From contig NC_091665.1 of NCBI RefSeq assembly GCF_042453785.1, forward strand, positions 8,379,501 to 8,443,500: 64,000 nucleotides of DNA. Reading direction: 5' to 3'. Shown here piece after piece: positions 47,353-59,269 of the stretch. Below the pieces are notes generated by a model. It was not told the origin of the DNA, did no database searches, and worked only from the letters and a program-made list of their open reading frames with translations. The stretch's first letter is position 1; the number at the start of each line of letters is the position of its first letter. Source of the stretch: Malus domestica (Eukaryota > Streptophyta > Magnoliopsida > Rosales > Rosaceae). The position numbers and the translations under genes were made by a program.

Positions 47353-50169
47353 TTACAACTGCCGCTGATTCACTTCTTTCAGTGGTGATCTTCCAGTACT
47401 ATACGCTTCAAGTTTTCTTGCTGACACCGAAATAGAATTGTTTGCATTCTCATAGGTAGAATCATAGAGCTCATTATCCACTTTCAAATTAGTTGCTGGT
47501 TTCACCTCTTCCTTGCACCTTTGTAACATTGTATCCAAAAGATTCATCATCTCCACATCCTCACAAATGAAGTCACCCATACGATCACATATTTCTTCAA
47601 AGTGAACAAAAACTTCCTCCCTATCTTTTGATACACTTGTGGTGTCTTGAAAAAGAACGTGTTTTTCAAACTCAAGCTGCTTGACTATGCCTTCCAGCCT
47701 CCTCTGTTCACCCATCAGTTTACCATTTTCCAATTTGTTGACTTCCAATAATGCTTGAAGTTCATCTGCTTGTTGCTTTTCAGTAAACAAGGCTTCCTCC
47801 TGATTTGTCAAACTTTTCCGCAAACCAGATACTTCCTTCTCCAAATCAACAATTCTCATGTTCTTCTCTTCAATCTCTAGCTCTGTCATATGTTTGGCCT
47901 TCTTCAAATCTTCAGTAAGCTTTTCAACTGTTACCAGATTTTCTACAACTTCTGAGAAGGACGATATAAATGCACTTGTCAAGTCTTGCTCTAATGACGA
48001 CGCCAATACTTGGAGAACTTTTATATTCGCATCTTTCTCATTCATAACCTTGAAAAGCCTGTCTTTCTCTAGTCCAACATATTTCTCTGTGTCTATGCTT
48101 GCAAGAATTGCTGCTTCCACCTCTCTTCTCATGGCCTCCTGCTCCATCCGGGTGTTATCATTTTGGAGATTTTCTATGCAGCTATCCTTCTCCTTGGCAT
48201 TGCTTATAAGGTACTCAGTGTTTTGTGTGAAAAATTCCACTTCCTCGTTCTTTGATGCAACTGTAGCTTCTAGAAGGACAATCTTCCGCTCCAGAACTTC
48301 AGTTCTATTAATTTTCTCTTTGGTAATGGTGATAAGCATGTCTTTCTCATGCTTAAGGGTTTCTTCATTCTCAGCTTGTGCAAGAAGTGAATTCTCCATT
48401 TGTCTACATTTTTCTTGATTTTCTTGACAGCACAGTTTCAAGCTTTCGGCACTAGACTTCCAATTCTGTAATTCGAATTCTAACTGATTTGCTTCACGAA
48501 TTTTCTCAGCCAATTCAAGGTTTGCCTTTTCTAAAGCCAAAGAAAATTCTCGTTTCTCCGCTTCCATCTGCACAAATTGTTCTTTCATGTAAAGTTGATG
48601 CACAGATGATTCCTCAAGCATCTTTTTATGTTGTTGAATCTCTTCCTCCATGATAACCTGATGCTGTTCAGCTAGTTCCAAGGACCTTATCCTCTTCATT
48701 AATATTTCTGCTTTCTCATGTTCTTGTTCTAGCTTAAGATGAGCATTTTGTAAATCACTGTTCTTCATCTCCAACTGTGTTTGAAGTAGAGAGATCTTGT
48801 CATCCATTCTGTCACACAGCTCTATTTCAGTTTTTGCATCAGATTTGTTGGAGTAAGCCTCTGAGAGTTCTGATTTAAAGATCGCAAGTACTACTGGAAT
48901 CTCTTCATTTGAAACGTCAATCACTGAATGGCAGCTTTCTAGCTCCATCTGAAGCTCCTGTATTTGCTTCTCTCTACCCTTCAATTCAGAGTTGTGCCTA
49001 TTTACATCTCCTTTCATCTTCTCTATTTGGAGGCTCAATTCAGATTCTTTTGCTTTCAGATTTGTTGAACAGTTGCTATGTACCTGCTCCAAGCCCCTAA
49101 GCTTGTTGCGTAGCTTTGTTAGAGCAGCTGGGGCACAATTTCTGATTTGAGCTTCCTGCAGTTCCTTTACAGATTCTCTCAATTCCCGATTCTCTTGCTC
49201 AAGGTGAACAATTCTAAATTCCGTTTCTTTGGAGAGTGCTTCTTTTGTTGACAGTGAGTTTCTTAGCTTAGCAATCTCTTCATCCCTTTGAACAGCCAAG
49301 CTATCAAACTTTGACCTTTCTTCTTCACACCGGGCAAACACATTCTCATAACGTGATTTGAATTCGGACACTTCAACCTCCAAAAACTTCCTCCTGCTTT
49401 CTTCATGAGCTAAAGATTGGTTGCACATCTCCAAAAGTTTTTGAACACCTTCAAGAATTCTCGTTTGGGAATCCAAGCTTGTCTGCAACAAAGAGATCTC
49501 TTCAAACAGTGCTGATTTGTCCCTCTCCCACTCCTCTTTACCCGACTGGAACTCAGCTTGGAGCCGTCTATGTGCTTCTTCAAGATGTATAAACTGTTCG
49601 TTCTTCCATTTCAACTGATCTTGAGCATTTCTATTTTCCTCCTCTAACCCCATTATGATGTCATCTCTCTGTCTCAGTTCTTTGGTTTCTCGAGCCTTCT
49701 GATCTGCCTCGAAACACTTCCTTTCTGTAGTCGATAAGAGTCTTTTAAGGCCCTCAATCTCTTTAGTACTGGCACCAAAATTCTGCTCCAACTCTTTTTT
49801 TCTCTCAGTAGCTTCATCTAAGGCGGATACTAACTCTCTATTTTCCTCTTCCATTTTCTGCAATTTCTTCTCATTATCAGCTCGAAGTTTTTCATGCAAA
49901 CAAGTCAAATGCCTAAGCGACGACTCTTTTTCAAGCAAACAAGACTGAAGGGTTCTAGAAGCCTGCCTTAATTGAGAAATTTCGTCAAGCTTGACATTTA
50001 GTTCTTGAGCTTGTTTCTCATTCTCCCGCTTAGCTTCTTGAAACTTGATCGACTGCTCAGTGTTGGCTTTCTTCAGAACATCGGAAAGTTCCATCTTAAC
50101 CCGGACTTCAGCCTTAAGCCTCTCGACCTCTGCTTTAACGTCATCTAGTTCTTTATATACATCCTCCAT
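47353..50169 (-). CDS. Long coiled-coil protein, homologue of Arabidopsis At4g38062
   Basis: One uninterrupted exon of 938 residues. The start (MEDVYKELDDVKAEVERLKA) and blocks such as ERDKSALFEEISLLQT, LEVEVSEFKSRYENVFA and LEQENRELRESVKELQEA match the plant protein listed as uncharacterised At4g38062. Almost the whole length is heptad-rich in Glu, Lys, Leu and Gln, with short breaks near 330-350 (CAPAALTKL) and 430-450. The C-terminus ends in RSPLKEVNQRQL, resembling the RSP tail of the relative. No membrane segment, signal peptide or motor domain is seen. A structural or tethering role is inference; no function is assigned. A 5' UTR intron is likely, with a donor at 50905 and an acceptor at 50215. 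Confidence 0.92.
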   Translation of the reverse strand: MEDVYKELDDVKAEVERLKAEVRVKMELSDVLKKANTEQSIKFQEAKRENEKQAQELNVKLDEISQLRQASRTLQSCLLEKESSLRHLTCLHEKLRADNEKKLQKMEEENRELVSALDEATERKKELEQNFGASTKEIEGLKRLLSTTERKCFEADQKARETKELRQRDDIIMGLEEENRNAQDQLKWKNEQFIHLEEAHRRLQAEFQSGKEEWERDKSALFEEISLLQTSLDSQTRILEGVQKLLEMCNQSLAHEESRRKFLEVEVSEFKSRYENVFARCEEERSKFDSLAVQRDEEIAKLRNSLSTKEALSKETEFRIVHLEQENRELRESVKELQEAQIRNCAPAALTKLRNKLRGLEQVHSNCSTNLKAKESELSLQIEKMKGDVNRHNSELKGREKQIQELQMELESCHSVIDVSNEEIPVVLAIFKSELSEAYSNKSDAKTEIELCDRMDDKISLLQTQLEMKNSDLQNAHLKLEQEHEKAEILMKRIRSLELAEQHQVIMEEEIQQHKKMLEESSVHQLYMKEQFVQMEAEKREFSLALEKANLELAEKIREANQLEFELQNWKSSAESLKLCCQENQEKCRQMENSLLAQAENEETLKHEKDMLITITKEKINRTEVLERKIVLLEATVASKNEEVEFFTQNTEYLISNAKEKDSCIENLQNDNTRMEQEAMRREVEAAILASIDTEKYVGLEKDRLFKVMNEKDANIKVLQVLASSLEQDLTSAFISSFSEVVENLVTVEKLTEDLKKAKHMTELEIEEKNMRIVDLEKEVSGLRKSLTNQEEALFTEKQQADELQALLEVNKLENGKLMGEQRRLEGIVKQLEFEKHVLFQDTTSVSKDREEVFVHFEEICDRMGDFICEDVEMMNLLDTMLQRCKEEVKPATNLKVDNELYDSTYENANNSISVSARKLEAYSTGRSPLKEVNQRQL

Positions 50170-50960
50170 TTCCCTTGATCCTCAACTTGTGCACGGCTCT
50201 AATGCAGTAAAGATCTGGAGCACGAAGAAACATGTTAACGTGAGCATTTTCATATAGAAAACTGAAAAGAACCAACCACATAGACAGATCCATGAGAAGA
50301 AAAAAAGGGGTTTTGAAGTATTTAAGACTAAGAATTCCATGAGTATTATGTGCCTTTCGTAATCCCACATCCCCGCATATGGGATTAGTTGACATCCTTT
50401 GATACCGGCACATACACTAGTAGGTGTACAAAATTGGGCATAGTATGGTTATGACTTCATTGCTGCCTACTGCTAACGGTGAATGCAATGGGGCTCCTTA
50501 GTCAGTTTTGAAACAGGCATACTCAGCCATAAATTCAATCAGATTTGCCGAATGTAATTGATCGAAAAACTTGCAAGTATCTACTGGAAATAGACAAACC
50601 AGATGAAGAACACAAACACGAACCTGATTCTGGAAACACTAATCAAGAAATAGGGCAATAGAGCAAACCCAAATTAGGGTTTCTTATCAATACACTTGTC
50701 AGAGTACCACATTTTCACCGAATCGTAGAACCGGGTAACGAATCTAGAACTAAAGGATAGTCAAAACTCGAGATTTTGTAGATTCAAATTTGGTTTTGGA
50801 AAGATTTGGGCAAGAAGAAACCCTAGAACAGAAAAAGTATGACCTTGGAAGTGGATTTATTAAAAAGATAAGCAAGAAATTAAAAGAAAAAAAAAAGAGA
50901 AATACCTGGAACTGGAAGGAATGAGGAGGTTGGGTTTCTGTTTCGAATCTGGAATTGTAT
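50170..50960 (-). other. 5' UTR and UTR intron of the coiled-coil gene
   Basis: On the minus strand CTTCCAGTTCCAG is followed by GTATTTCTC and a poly-T tract (50906/50905), a plausible donor. CGTGCTCCAG before ATCTTTACTGC gives an acceptor at 50215. The leader exon then continues 45 bases to the start codon. Inferred from splice-site context only. Confidence 0.5.
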
Positions 50961-51138
50961 GTGTGGTACAGTGCCTGTGGGATTTAAATCTTTGAGTTGA
51001 GCGGGAAGCAAAATTTGATTTGAGGGCCAAAATCGGAAATTTCGCTTTTTATTTCTTTTCGCACACAGCGTTCAGAATTTTCCCTTACTTTCCTGTTTTC
51101 CATCTTTATATATTATATTCGAAAAGTAATTTTATTTT

Positions 51139-51400
51139 GGGTAAATTACACATAATTATCTCAATTATTGAGTCATTAACAGTTTCATACCTCATCTTTA
51201 AAAAGTTTCAATGGCATACTTTATGTACGAAATTGTTGCAATGTTCTACCTCCGTTACGTTGTCTGTCAATTCGTCCGTTATATGCTGACGTGGTTGAAG
51301 CTAGGTTCCACCATCTCCACAGATGAACTTCCACACGGTCTGCTACGTAGATTTCCGGCCAAAATTAATTTCCACGTCATTTTTATAAATAAACAAAATT
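51139..51400. repeat. MULE terminal inverted repeat, left
   Basis: Starts GGGTAAATTACACATAATT. Similarity to the right end is high to about 51300 and weaker beyond. Confidence 0.85.
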
Positions 51401-52357
51401 CAGCATAATTTTTTCCCACCAAAACTATTCCACACCAGCAAAAAAAAATTAATTTTTTAAAGGGTCCAATTTTGGAAGATAATACAACCTAAAAAAACCA
51501 AATGGAAATTCTACATAAACACGTGATCCCACATCAACACATGATGTAAGATAGAGATGAACACAAATCCTACATAAACACGTGATATAATCAAAAGATG
51601 AACACAAAGTCCACTTCAAACAAAACATAATTCATATGGCATCGTTAATCCATCCAACATTTACAAAGATATCCATTAGACATCCTTAAATATCCCAAAA
51701 TGCACAGTGCACTGATTCCTAAAACCTACTGAAATCCATCTAGCAAAACAGTGCATTTTCAGGATTCCAAATCAGTTCAAAAAATCGAAAGAAATTCAAT
51801 ATTTGTGATGTCTAATTCCAGAACCCATGTAGCATAATTTCAGCTCCTGTTGCACATAAAACATGAACTAAAAAATAGTAATTTGTTACAATGTCTGGCA
51901 TCTTTAGGTCTTGGTTTGCCTTGTCTTTCTCTACTTGGTGGGTCTCGGTGAATGAGCTTCAGGATTTGCAAATGAACCATCCCCTATTTGTGATGCCTAA
52001 TTTCAATGTTCATTACAAAAAGGTCAGATGCAAAGTAAGGTTCTAAACTAAACTTGTTGTTGTAAACTACAAAGGAGAGGATTAAGTTTTTACCTTAGAT
52101 TTCCTTGTCCTCTTTCTAGGTGCAGCTTCGGCTGATGATGATGCTCTCCCTTGTGCTGATGTGGATGCATATAACAAAGTATCAAATCATTCATTAAAGG
52201 ATTAAAGAAAGTACAAAATGCTACCTGTTTGTCCCTTGGAGGAAGATGTCGATGATGGGTCCTTGAATTATGTCCTTCTTGCTTGCATATAGTACACTTT
52301 AAAGCACCTTGCCCATTTCTTCCTAGCTTAAGTGGCTTAGAAGGACCTTCAGGATTA

Positions 52358-52390
52358 TTTGGTGGGTGGGTGGGTGGGTGGGTGGGTGGG
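52358..52390. repeat. (GGTG)n tract
   Basis: Seven GGTG-type units within the transposase tail, coding Pro-Thr-His-Pro repeats on the minus strand. The G-rich strand could form a quadruplex. Confidence 0.9.
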
Positions 52391-52900
52391 AGTTTGTTCA
52401 CCATCTTTCTCCAATTCAGCAGCTTCTTTGTTTCTTTTCTTCTTTGGTCTTCCAGGTTGCCTTGTATATAATAGAGGCAAGATTGGTGGGTTTTCAGTAT
52501 CCTCCCACAATGACATACCATTCATTGACATTATTAAGTGAGAATAAACTTCTGAGGACCGTGCCCTTAAATAGTAAGCATCCACATAATCCTCAGGTTT
52601 TTCTCTCTTGAAATGGATGGCAGATATTGCATAGTTGCAAGGTATTCTCGTCAAGTCATACTTCCTACAAGAGCATGTCTTCTCAACCAAGTCCACCACA
52701 TATTGTTCCCCACCTCCAGCATCCATTTGAAATTTGGTCCCTCCTGACCATTGTGCAATGCACCTGCCACTTAAGAGTTTGGCTTCCTCTAACTTCTTCT
52801 TAATCTTAGGGCAAAGATCTCCTACTTGCTTCATCATTATACCTCACCTCATTTGAATTCTCTTCATCAACATAGTGTGAATCATTTACAGCATAGTTAT

Positions 52901-54060
52901 TGTAATACCCTAGAAAATTTAAAACATATGAAAATGTAGAAAATTTATAGATAAGTGGAAAATGCCCCTTGTTGATTAAACGTAATTTTACGACAACGTA
53001 TTTTATCCTTATATATTTTATTGTATTTCTTGACATATATGGATGGAGTTAGATCCTACGTGCGTGTAGGCGAAAACAGTTCGTGAAACGGTGTTATAAC
53101 GAAGAAATTAGAGATGTTTTCGTTATTGGAAATAAATAAATAAATAAAAGAAATGGGGTGGCAGCAACAGAGAGGGGAAATGAGGGATGCGGGAGAGAAA
53201 AGGAGGAGGGGAGAAGACCAATGGGTAGAGAAAGAAGGGAGAGAAATGAGGGAGGTGAAAGAGCACTTGATCCTTTTAGATCCATGCAACTGACCCGACC
53301 CGGTCCTATCTTCTTCGTCCGACATCCGTTCAAGGTGGTTCCAGTGTCTATGGAAAGCTCTCATCAAGCCCAACGTCTCTATGATATTAGATTTCTAGAT
53401 TTCTAACCCAAATTCACAAATCGAAGCCACAAACCCACGGGTGTCCTGGTGGTTTTATATTTTTTCCAGTGAATCCGACAACAATTGTCATCGATGACCA
53501 CCACCAAAAGACTCCCCTCAACGCCAGGGACAATGCCCAAGCCTTGGATGAGGCGTCAGAGTTCGTTTTGGTGGCAAATCGACAACTACCCAAATTGAGG
53601 GTTCCAGCGGTTCTTTTATGCCCACTTCCCAGTCGAATTAGACTTCGGCCCAGGTATAAAAGTTGTTCATCTCATTGAACTCTACAACCTTATAAAATTT
53701 GGTAATATTTAGAGTTCGTCGAAATTTGAAGTTTCCATTTGCCGGAAACCGCCACTTGCGGCTGCGCTTGGACAGTGAGCCGACGCTGTCTTTCTAAGCT
53801 AATTTTGATATTCTGAATCTATACTTGATATGCAATTGGTGTGAATCGCTTGTTTGAACTAAGTTAGTGATTGTTAGTCACTTGAATGAAATTTGTGAAC
53901 TACGAATGGCTTGATCCCTTCGTAGGTTACGTAGGCAGTTTAACACGAATGTTAGATGCAGCCATAAAATAACCCAAATTTATTATTGTACTTGATTTCT
54001 TTAAGGAAAGAAATTTATTATGGCTAATAGTGTAGAGATTAACCATGACTTTAGTTTGGC
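52901..54060 (+). mobile_element. Truncated gypsy-type LTR inserted in the MULE
   Basis: Begins TGTAATACCCTAGAAAATTT, continues with a GAAAATGCCCCTTGTTGATT phrase like the AAATGCCC phrase of the LTR at 8040-8200 in reverse, then a GA-rich segment (53165-53260) and GCCGGAAACCGCCACTTGCGG near 53740. Order and modules match the gypsy LTR family in the opposite orientation. The right end is undefined, about 54060, and no target duplication was found. It separates two parts of the transposase gene. Confidence 0.6.
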
Positions 54061-55144
54061 CTATCACTGAATTTAGCTTACAAATAAAAAAAATTGGATC
54101 TTTATAGCTATAATATGCTTTTGCCTTGGCACTAGTATGACCGCATTAAATGATTTAGACAAATTATTCAACAAGTCACACTTTGGATAGGCTTCAAAGT
54201 GGGACTTGCTCCATTGAGTTGCAAGCTTCTTCACTAGCCATTTGTAGGCCTCCTTATCTAGCTTCTTAACCTTCTCCATTGCCTTTTTGAAGTGTGGAAC
54301 CGTTTTTGTTTTGGCAACTGCCCATAGAGCATCCTTCAAAGTTTTCCCCTTGAATAAATTCCTATAGTTTGTGTACAAATGCCTTACACAGAATATGTGG
54401 TGGCATCTGGGGAGAACCTTTTAAAATGCTGGAATTAGCCTATTTTGCCTGTCACTGATAAATGTCCACCCATTTTGGTTTTCTATACCTACATCATCAG
54501 CTAACAGTTGTAAAAACCAAATCTAAGTTGCCTTATTTTTCATTTCCACCATTGCATAAACAATAACCCATGTTTCATCGTTTGGATAAATGCCAACAGC
54601 ACATAACAACTGCCCTCCACCCATCTAAACCTATCAAAGGTCTACATCCTGCCTTAAAGCCTTCTTTGCATACCCCCAAGCAAAACATATATCCTCTAAA
54701 ACCTTTCCCCATCAAACTTCAACTTCACAGTGCTTCCAGGGTTAGTCCTTCTTACTTACTCAACAAAATCCCACATTTTTGTATATTGCTATGCATGTTT
54801 CTTTCAATAATCTTGAAAGCTTTATTCAATGCCCTATAAGCCTTCATCTTTGTACACCCATGATTCCACTCGGATTCCACAATGAATAAAAAGGATTCGA
54901 CATGCCATGTGGGATTGAGCTTTATCTGATCCAAGTACAAATCTGTGAGAAAAAAAGCAGTCATGTTCTTATTTGCCCAAGTCCTCCCACAGGTGTGGTC
55001 ATCAAGGACTGTCTTAATTTGGATGATGTTTGATCCATACATCTTGCCAACAGCACACATCCAAGGGCAGTCCTTTAGACACTTAGCAGTAATCTTCAAC
55101 TTCTCATTCCTATGAAAATGAATTTTCCCATATCCATTCACTAA

Positions 55145-56030
55145 AGGTGCGTTTGGTACGCAGACGGGACGGAACGGAACGAGACGGGACGGGACGGGAC
55201 GGGACGGGACGGAACGGAACGGAATGGAGGTTCGTGTTATGTTTGGTATGCATAGGACGGAACGAAAAAAAATGACGAATCAGACCCCCAAACAATTTCT
55301 TTCTCTTCAAATCAAACACAGAAAAATCCCAAAATTGATTTCAATCGTCCTTCGTGCAGCATCCACCTTCTTCCTTCCGACCCACCAAACTGTTTCACTC
55401 TCTCTCTCCCCAACCTCCCTCTCCAAATCGGCGACTTCGTCCTAATCCCCGGCACCGCCCACCTGCTCGCCAACCACCTCGACCAGGACCACAACCCCCT
55501 CCCCGGCACCGCCCACCTGCTCGCCACCTCAGATTAGGAATGACGAGCTTAGCTTCGAATCGGGTCGTGTTCCGGATCAGATCCACCTCACTTACACGGA
55601 CGGAGATTACGAGATACGGGTCATGCTCGTGACGCCAGACGGCACCGGAGAAGAAGAGGGTTTTCTATGGTGACGTCGTCGTCGTCGGATGGGTTTGCTG
55701 GGATTGGGTTAGCAGTTGGGTTACTGGGTTTGTGGTGGAGGAAGAGGAGGGCTACGGGAGAGACAAGGGTAGAAGAGAGGAGGTTACGGGAGAGAAAGGG
55801 AGGTAGACAATGTAATTAATGAAAAATAAGAGGGGTATTGTTGTCCAAAAAGTTATAAAGTTTGTGTCCCACGGGATGGAAAAACCCGTTCCAGGGGGGA
55901 GGGGGAACCAAAATCTAACCCATTTTCGTTCCGTGGGACGCGCGTTCCACATAATTTTAGCGCACCAAACGTGGGACGGAACGGTTCCGTCCCACTCTGT
56001 TCCGTCCCATCCCACGTACCAAACGCACCC
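55145..56030. mobile_element. Harbinger-type element inserted in the transposase gene
   Basis: Ends AGGTGCGTTTGGTACG and CGTACCAAACGCACCC are inverted repeats. TAA flanks both sides (55142-55144, 56031-56033). Removing the element and one TAA rejoins the reading frame of the Mutator DNA-binding domain. A (GGGAC)n run at about 55164-55215 lies in the left subterminal part and an inverted GTCCC-rich tract in the right. Internal open frames look non-coding. Confidence 0.85.
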
Positions 56031-57269
56031 TAAGGAATACATTATGACAGCTATCTTGAATTGCACATTGTCCTTGAAAATAAGCCTTAGAGTAAATTTT
56101 GGATTCTTTATGTCTATTTTCTCATTAAACTATGGATAATGCTATTTTTTGTGCCTCTTTCCTCATGAACCAGAATTATAATCTGAATCATGAACCAGAA
56201 TTATAATCTGAATCATGAACCAGATTCACCTCCCCATCTCCAGCTTCTTCAATCTCTTGTTGTCCTTCCTCTTCTTGTCTTTTCCCTTCTCTTTCATTGA
56301 CTTGCTCTTCTTCTCCTTCATTGATCTCCTCAGTTTGCCTTTTTTTCCTTTTTTGAGACTGCCTTCGTGTTCTTTGTTCATATTGCACCTCATATGCTTC
56401 CTGAATCACATCATACTTAGCAAAATTTAGGTTATCTTCATCACTCCCATAATCACTCTTTACAAAGTCACTGTCTTCTTCATCACTTCCTTCTTGGTCT
56501 CTTTCAAAATCAACAGGTACATCAAAAAAGGTATCACCGTGTTCCCCTTCACCTTTTTCACCAACTTGTACATCTTCAACCTCAACTTGTACACCTTGTT
56601 CATCAACTTGTTCAGCAACTTGTACACCTTGTTCACCAACTTGTACATCTTCAACCTCAGCCACACTTGTACCAGCCACCTCTTCTTGGTGAAAACCATC
56701 ATTAGAGCACATAACAATCACCTCTTCTTCAACAAACACCCCCTTATTATCTGAAGGTCATTCAATAGCTAGCAACCCCTTTCTTTTTCTTGGTTTACAA
56801 GTTATTGCCATAACATCCCCTTCCTCATCACTTAATTCCTCAATAACCACTATGGTTGGACCGGTGCACTCTATAGACTCCATAAAATGTTGTTCCTTGG
56901 TAAGGGCTTCTTTTGCAAACAATTCTTCAATGTGCATGTCTAATAGTTGAGCCTTTGGAACAAAGTTGCACATCTTTTTTACATCGGCATCACTCTGAAT
57001 GAGCTTCAAACCATTACTAATGTCCATGTTGGGAATCTTGTCGTAGTAGTTCATGAACATCTCACTATATCCTAGAGCTTCCACCATATCATCTATCACA
57101 AGGAGAGACATTAAGTCATTGTCGCAATAATCTATATATGCAACTTTCCCCCATAGTAGTATTCTTGACCGAGCTCCCCACCATGATGCAAACAAATGGA
57201 AAATAGTTCTGGATAACCTAATATTCACAAAAAAAACAAAAACAAAAACAAAAGTTAAAACCTTAGGAC

Positions 57270-58199
57270 TAAAGGTGGGCACGGGTCGAGCCAGACCCAA
57301 AATTGAAGGAATCAAACCAAACCTGTTTGTAAATAACATGGGACAGGGCGGGGCGGGTTTTGGATTTTTCAAAATTATATCCGAACCTAACCCAGCCCTT
57401 TTGAAACAGGCCGATTCCTATGGGTACCCACAGGTCCTACAATAGCGAGGGTAAACAGAAAAGAACAAAGAGGTTGCTCATGGAGACCGACTGACCCCCA
57501 ATAACTCGACGACGCTGCTGGTTGATAACAAGCAGCTCGACTGCTACAACCACTACAACATCAGCGATGGCTATGTCTGCAACGACATCAACTTCCCGAC
57601 CTTGTCTTTGGCTCCTGGTCCCACAACAACCACCTTCCCTGAGTTTAGCTGCACCGATTGGACCAATCGCAACCGTTAAAATTCAAATCAAGATAAAACC
57701 TAAACCCTAAATACATTTATGCAAAGAAGAATATGATGTCATATAATTTACCTTGGTAGAGGACTCGGGGAAAAAAATGTCAACTGTGGTTTTGGAGGGT
57801 GGGATGATTTTCTCGATCATGACGCGGTTGAAAGTTGGGATAACCTTGCCATTTGGATCTCTGAGAACACTGAAGCTACTGGGTTTGCAATGTGAGGGTT
57901 TAGGGATGAGGGGGAATGTTTGTTATCAAATTCTAGGAGATGATGAAAAGTTCCAGGTCTTGGGGTATTAGGCGTTGGGAGGTGTGGGTTGTGTGCGTGG
58001 GTCTGATGCTTAGGCCTTGTTTTGTAATAAAATAGGCCTTATTTGTAATAAAATAGCCCAATACATAGGCCTTGTTCTGTTACAAACGGGTCGGTCTGGG
58101 TACCTGTTTTTCTATACTTCGGGAACCAGCCCGCCCTTAAAATTTCATCGCCCAGCTCCGCCCTGCCCCGTGGTTCCTATACCCGTTTGCCCACCCATA
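57270..58199. mobile_element. hAT-type non-autonomous element
   Basis: Ends TAAAGGTGGGCACGGG and CCCGTTTGCCCACCCATA fit the common hAT end TAGGGGTGGGCAAACGGG. Flanks CTTAGGAC (57262-57269) and CCTAGGAC (58200-58207) agree at 7 of 8 bases. Inside are imperfect inverted subterminal stretches (GGGCGGGGCGGG and CGCCCAGCTCCGCCC). No transposase seen. Confidence 0.75.
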
Positions 58200-58207
58200 C
58201 CTAGGAC

Positions 58208-59140
58208 CACAACCCACCCCAAATGTAAACAAAGTAAAGCACAAAGCACATCACAGAGAAAAGCCCTAAGCCTTAAGCTCTCCTAAGCCCTAAGCCCTAA
58301 GCCTTAACCCTTAACCCTTAAGCCCTAAACAAAGAAAACATTACATCTTCTTCACCAACAAAAAAAAAAAACACAAAAGGACCCTAGTTAGTGCAGCCAA
58401 CAAACCTTAGGACCACACCCACCCCAAATGTAAACAATTGCAATTCAACATATTCAACAGCCAACAACAAAGCAAAGCACAAAGCACATCACAGACAAAA
58501 GCACAAGAGGACCCAAAAAGACCCCATTATCCAACAAATCCATAAGCATTTTGAATAAATTTGAAAACAACCCACCTATCTCTAACAAACAAAACACAAA
58601 AGGACCCTTCATTATCTAACATTAGAATAAACAAACAAAACAAAAGCACCCAAATTTGAACTTTTGTTAAACAATTATCCAAAAGACCCCCAGGACCACC
58701 AGCACCTAAAATACCTTTTCCCCGACAACAAAATACAAAGCACCCACCGAACCCCATGTACCACCAGCACCCAAACAACCTTTTTCTCTACAACAATAAA
58801 CAAAGCACCCACATGACCCCTATTCGATAACATATTAGTAAGCATTTCGAATAAACAATCAATGAAACCCACTGATCACCAACAAAGATTTTGGAATCAA
58901 CAAACCCAGAATAACAGGAATAAAAAAAGGAAACCAACGAAGCACAAAACTAATTGAAATTTGTACTTACAATAGGTAGGCGTCGTTTGCTCAGGATCCT
59001 TACGCACATTCCACCCCATTTTGATTCCTTCGAAACTAGAAGAACTTAGGTTTTTCAACAAAAACGAACAAAAGAAAGGTATGCGACGACAAGCCCTAAA
59101 CAAAGGGTTTTCGCTGAATGAACTATTGATCGTGATTTGG
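58208..59140. other. 5' part of the MULE, leader-like
   Basis: Contains repeated modules (CACCCCAAATGTAAACAA at about 58217 and 58420; GCACAAAGCACATCACAGA twice; GACCCC.. CAACAA-type runs). A minus-strand piece near 59020-58975 (KMGWNVRKDPEQ) may be an N-terminal exon remnant. No intact gene. Confidence 0.4.
58275..58333. repeat. Telomere-like degenerate repeat
   Basis: CCTAAGCCCTAAGCCCTAAG then CCTTAACCCTTAACCC and CCCTAAAC, close to the plant telomere unit CCCTAAA. It lies within the MULE, next to the hAT-type element. Confidence 0.6.
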
Positions 59141-59269
59141 CCGGCGATTTGAAATAAGGGTTAAGGTTCTTTGATTTGGGAACTGGAATGATGAAATGGA
59201 ATGGAATTGCACTCTTCACGAGGGAAATTTAAAAAATATAAAAAATATAATTTTTTTTGGTATTTAAAA

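Larger units (their letters stand above)
52090..57269 (-). pseudogene. Broken MuDR-type transposase gene
   Basis: Minus-strand parts in order. 57269-56758: PB1-like plant MULE domain (DNDLMSLLVIDDMVEALGY, DADVKKMCNFVPKA) ending at a stop. 56739-56188: acidic linker with VQVGEQGVQV repeats and a basic QKRKKR patch, same frame. 56090-56034 joined across a MITE to 55141-54752: Mutator DNA-binding domain (FKDNVQFKIAV then GYGKIHFHRN, CPWMC, DDHTCGR). 54378-54130: transposase C-terminal part (YTNYRNLFKGKTLKDALWA, YPKCDLLNN). 52837-52355: SWIM finger CSCRKYDLTRIPCNYAISAI, where the usual CxH is CNY. The tail has PTHPPTHPPT and a C-x2-C knuckle (CTICKQEGHNSRTH). Several stops and frame changes; a working enzyme is not expected. 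Confidence 0.8.
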
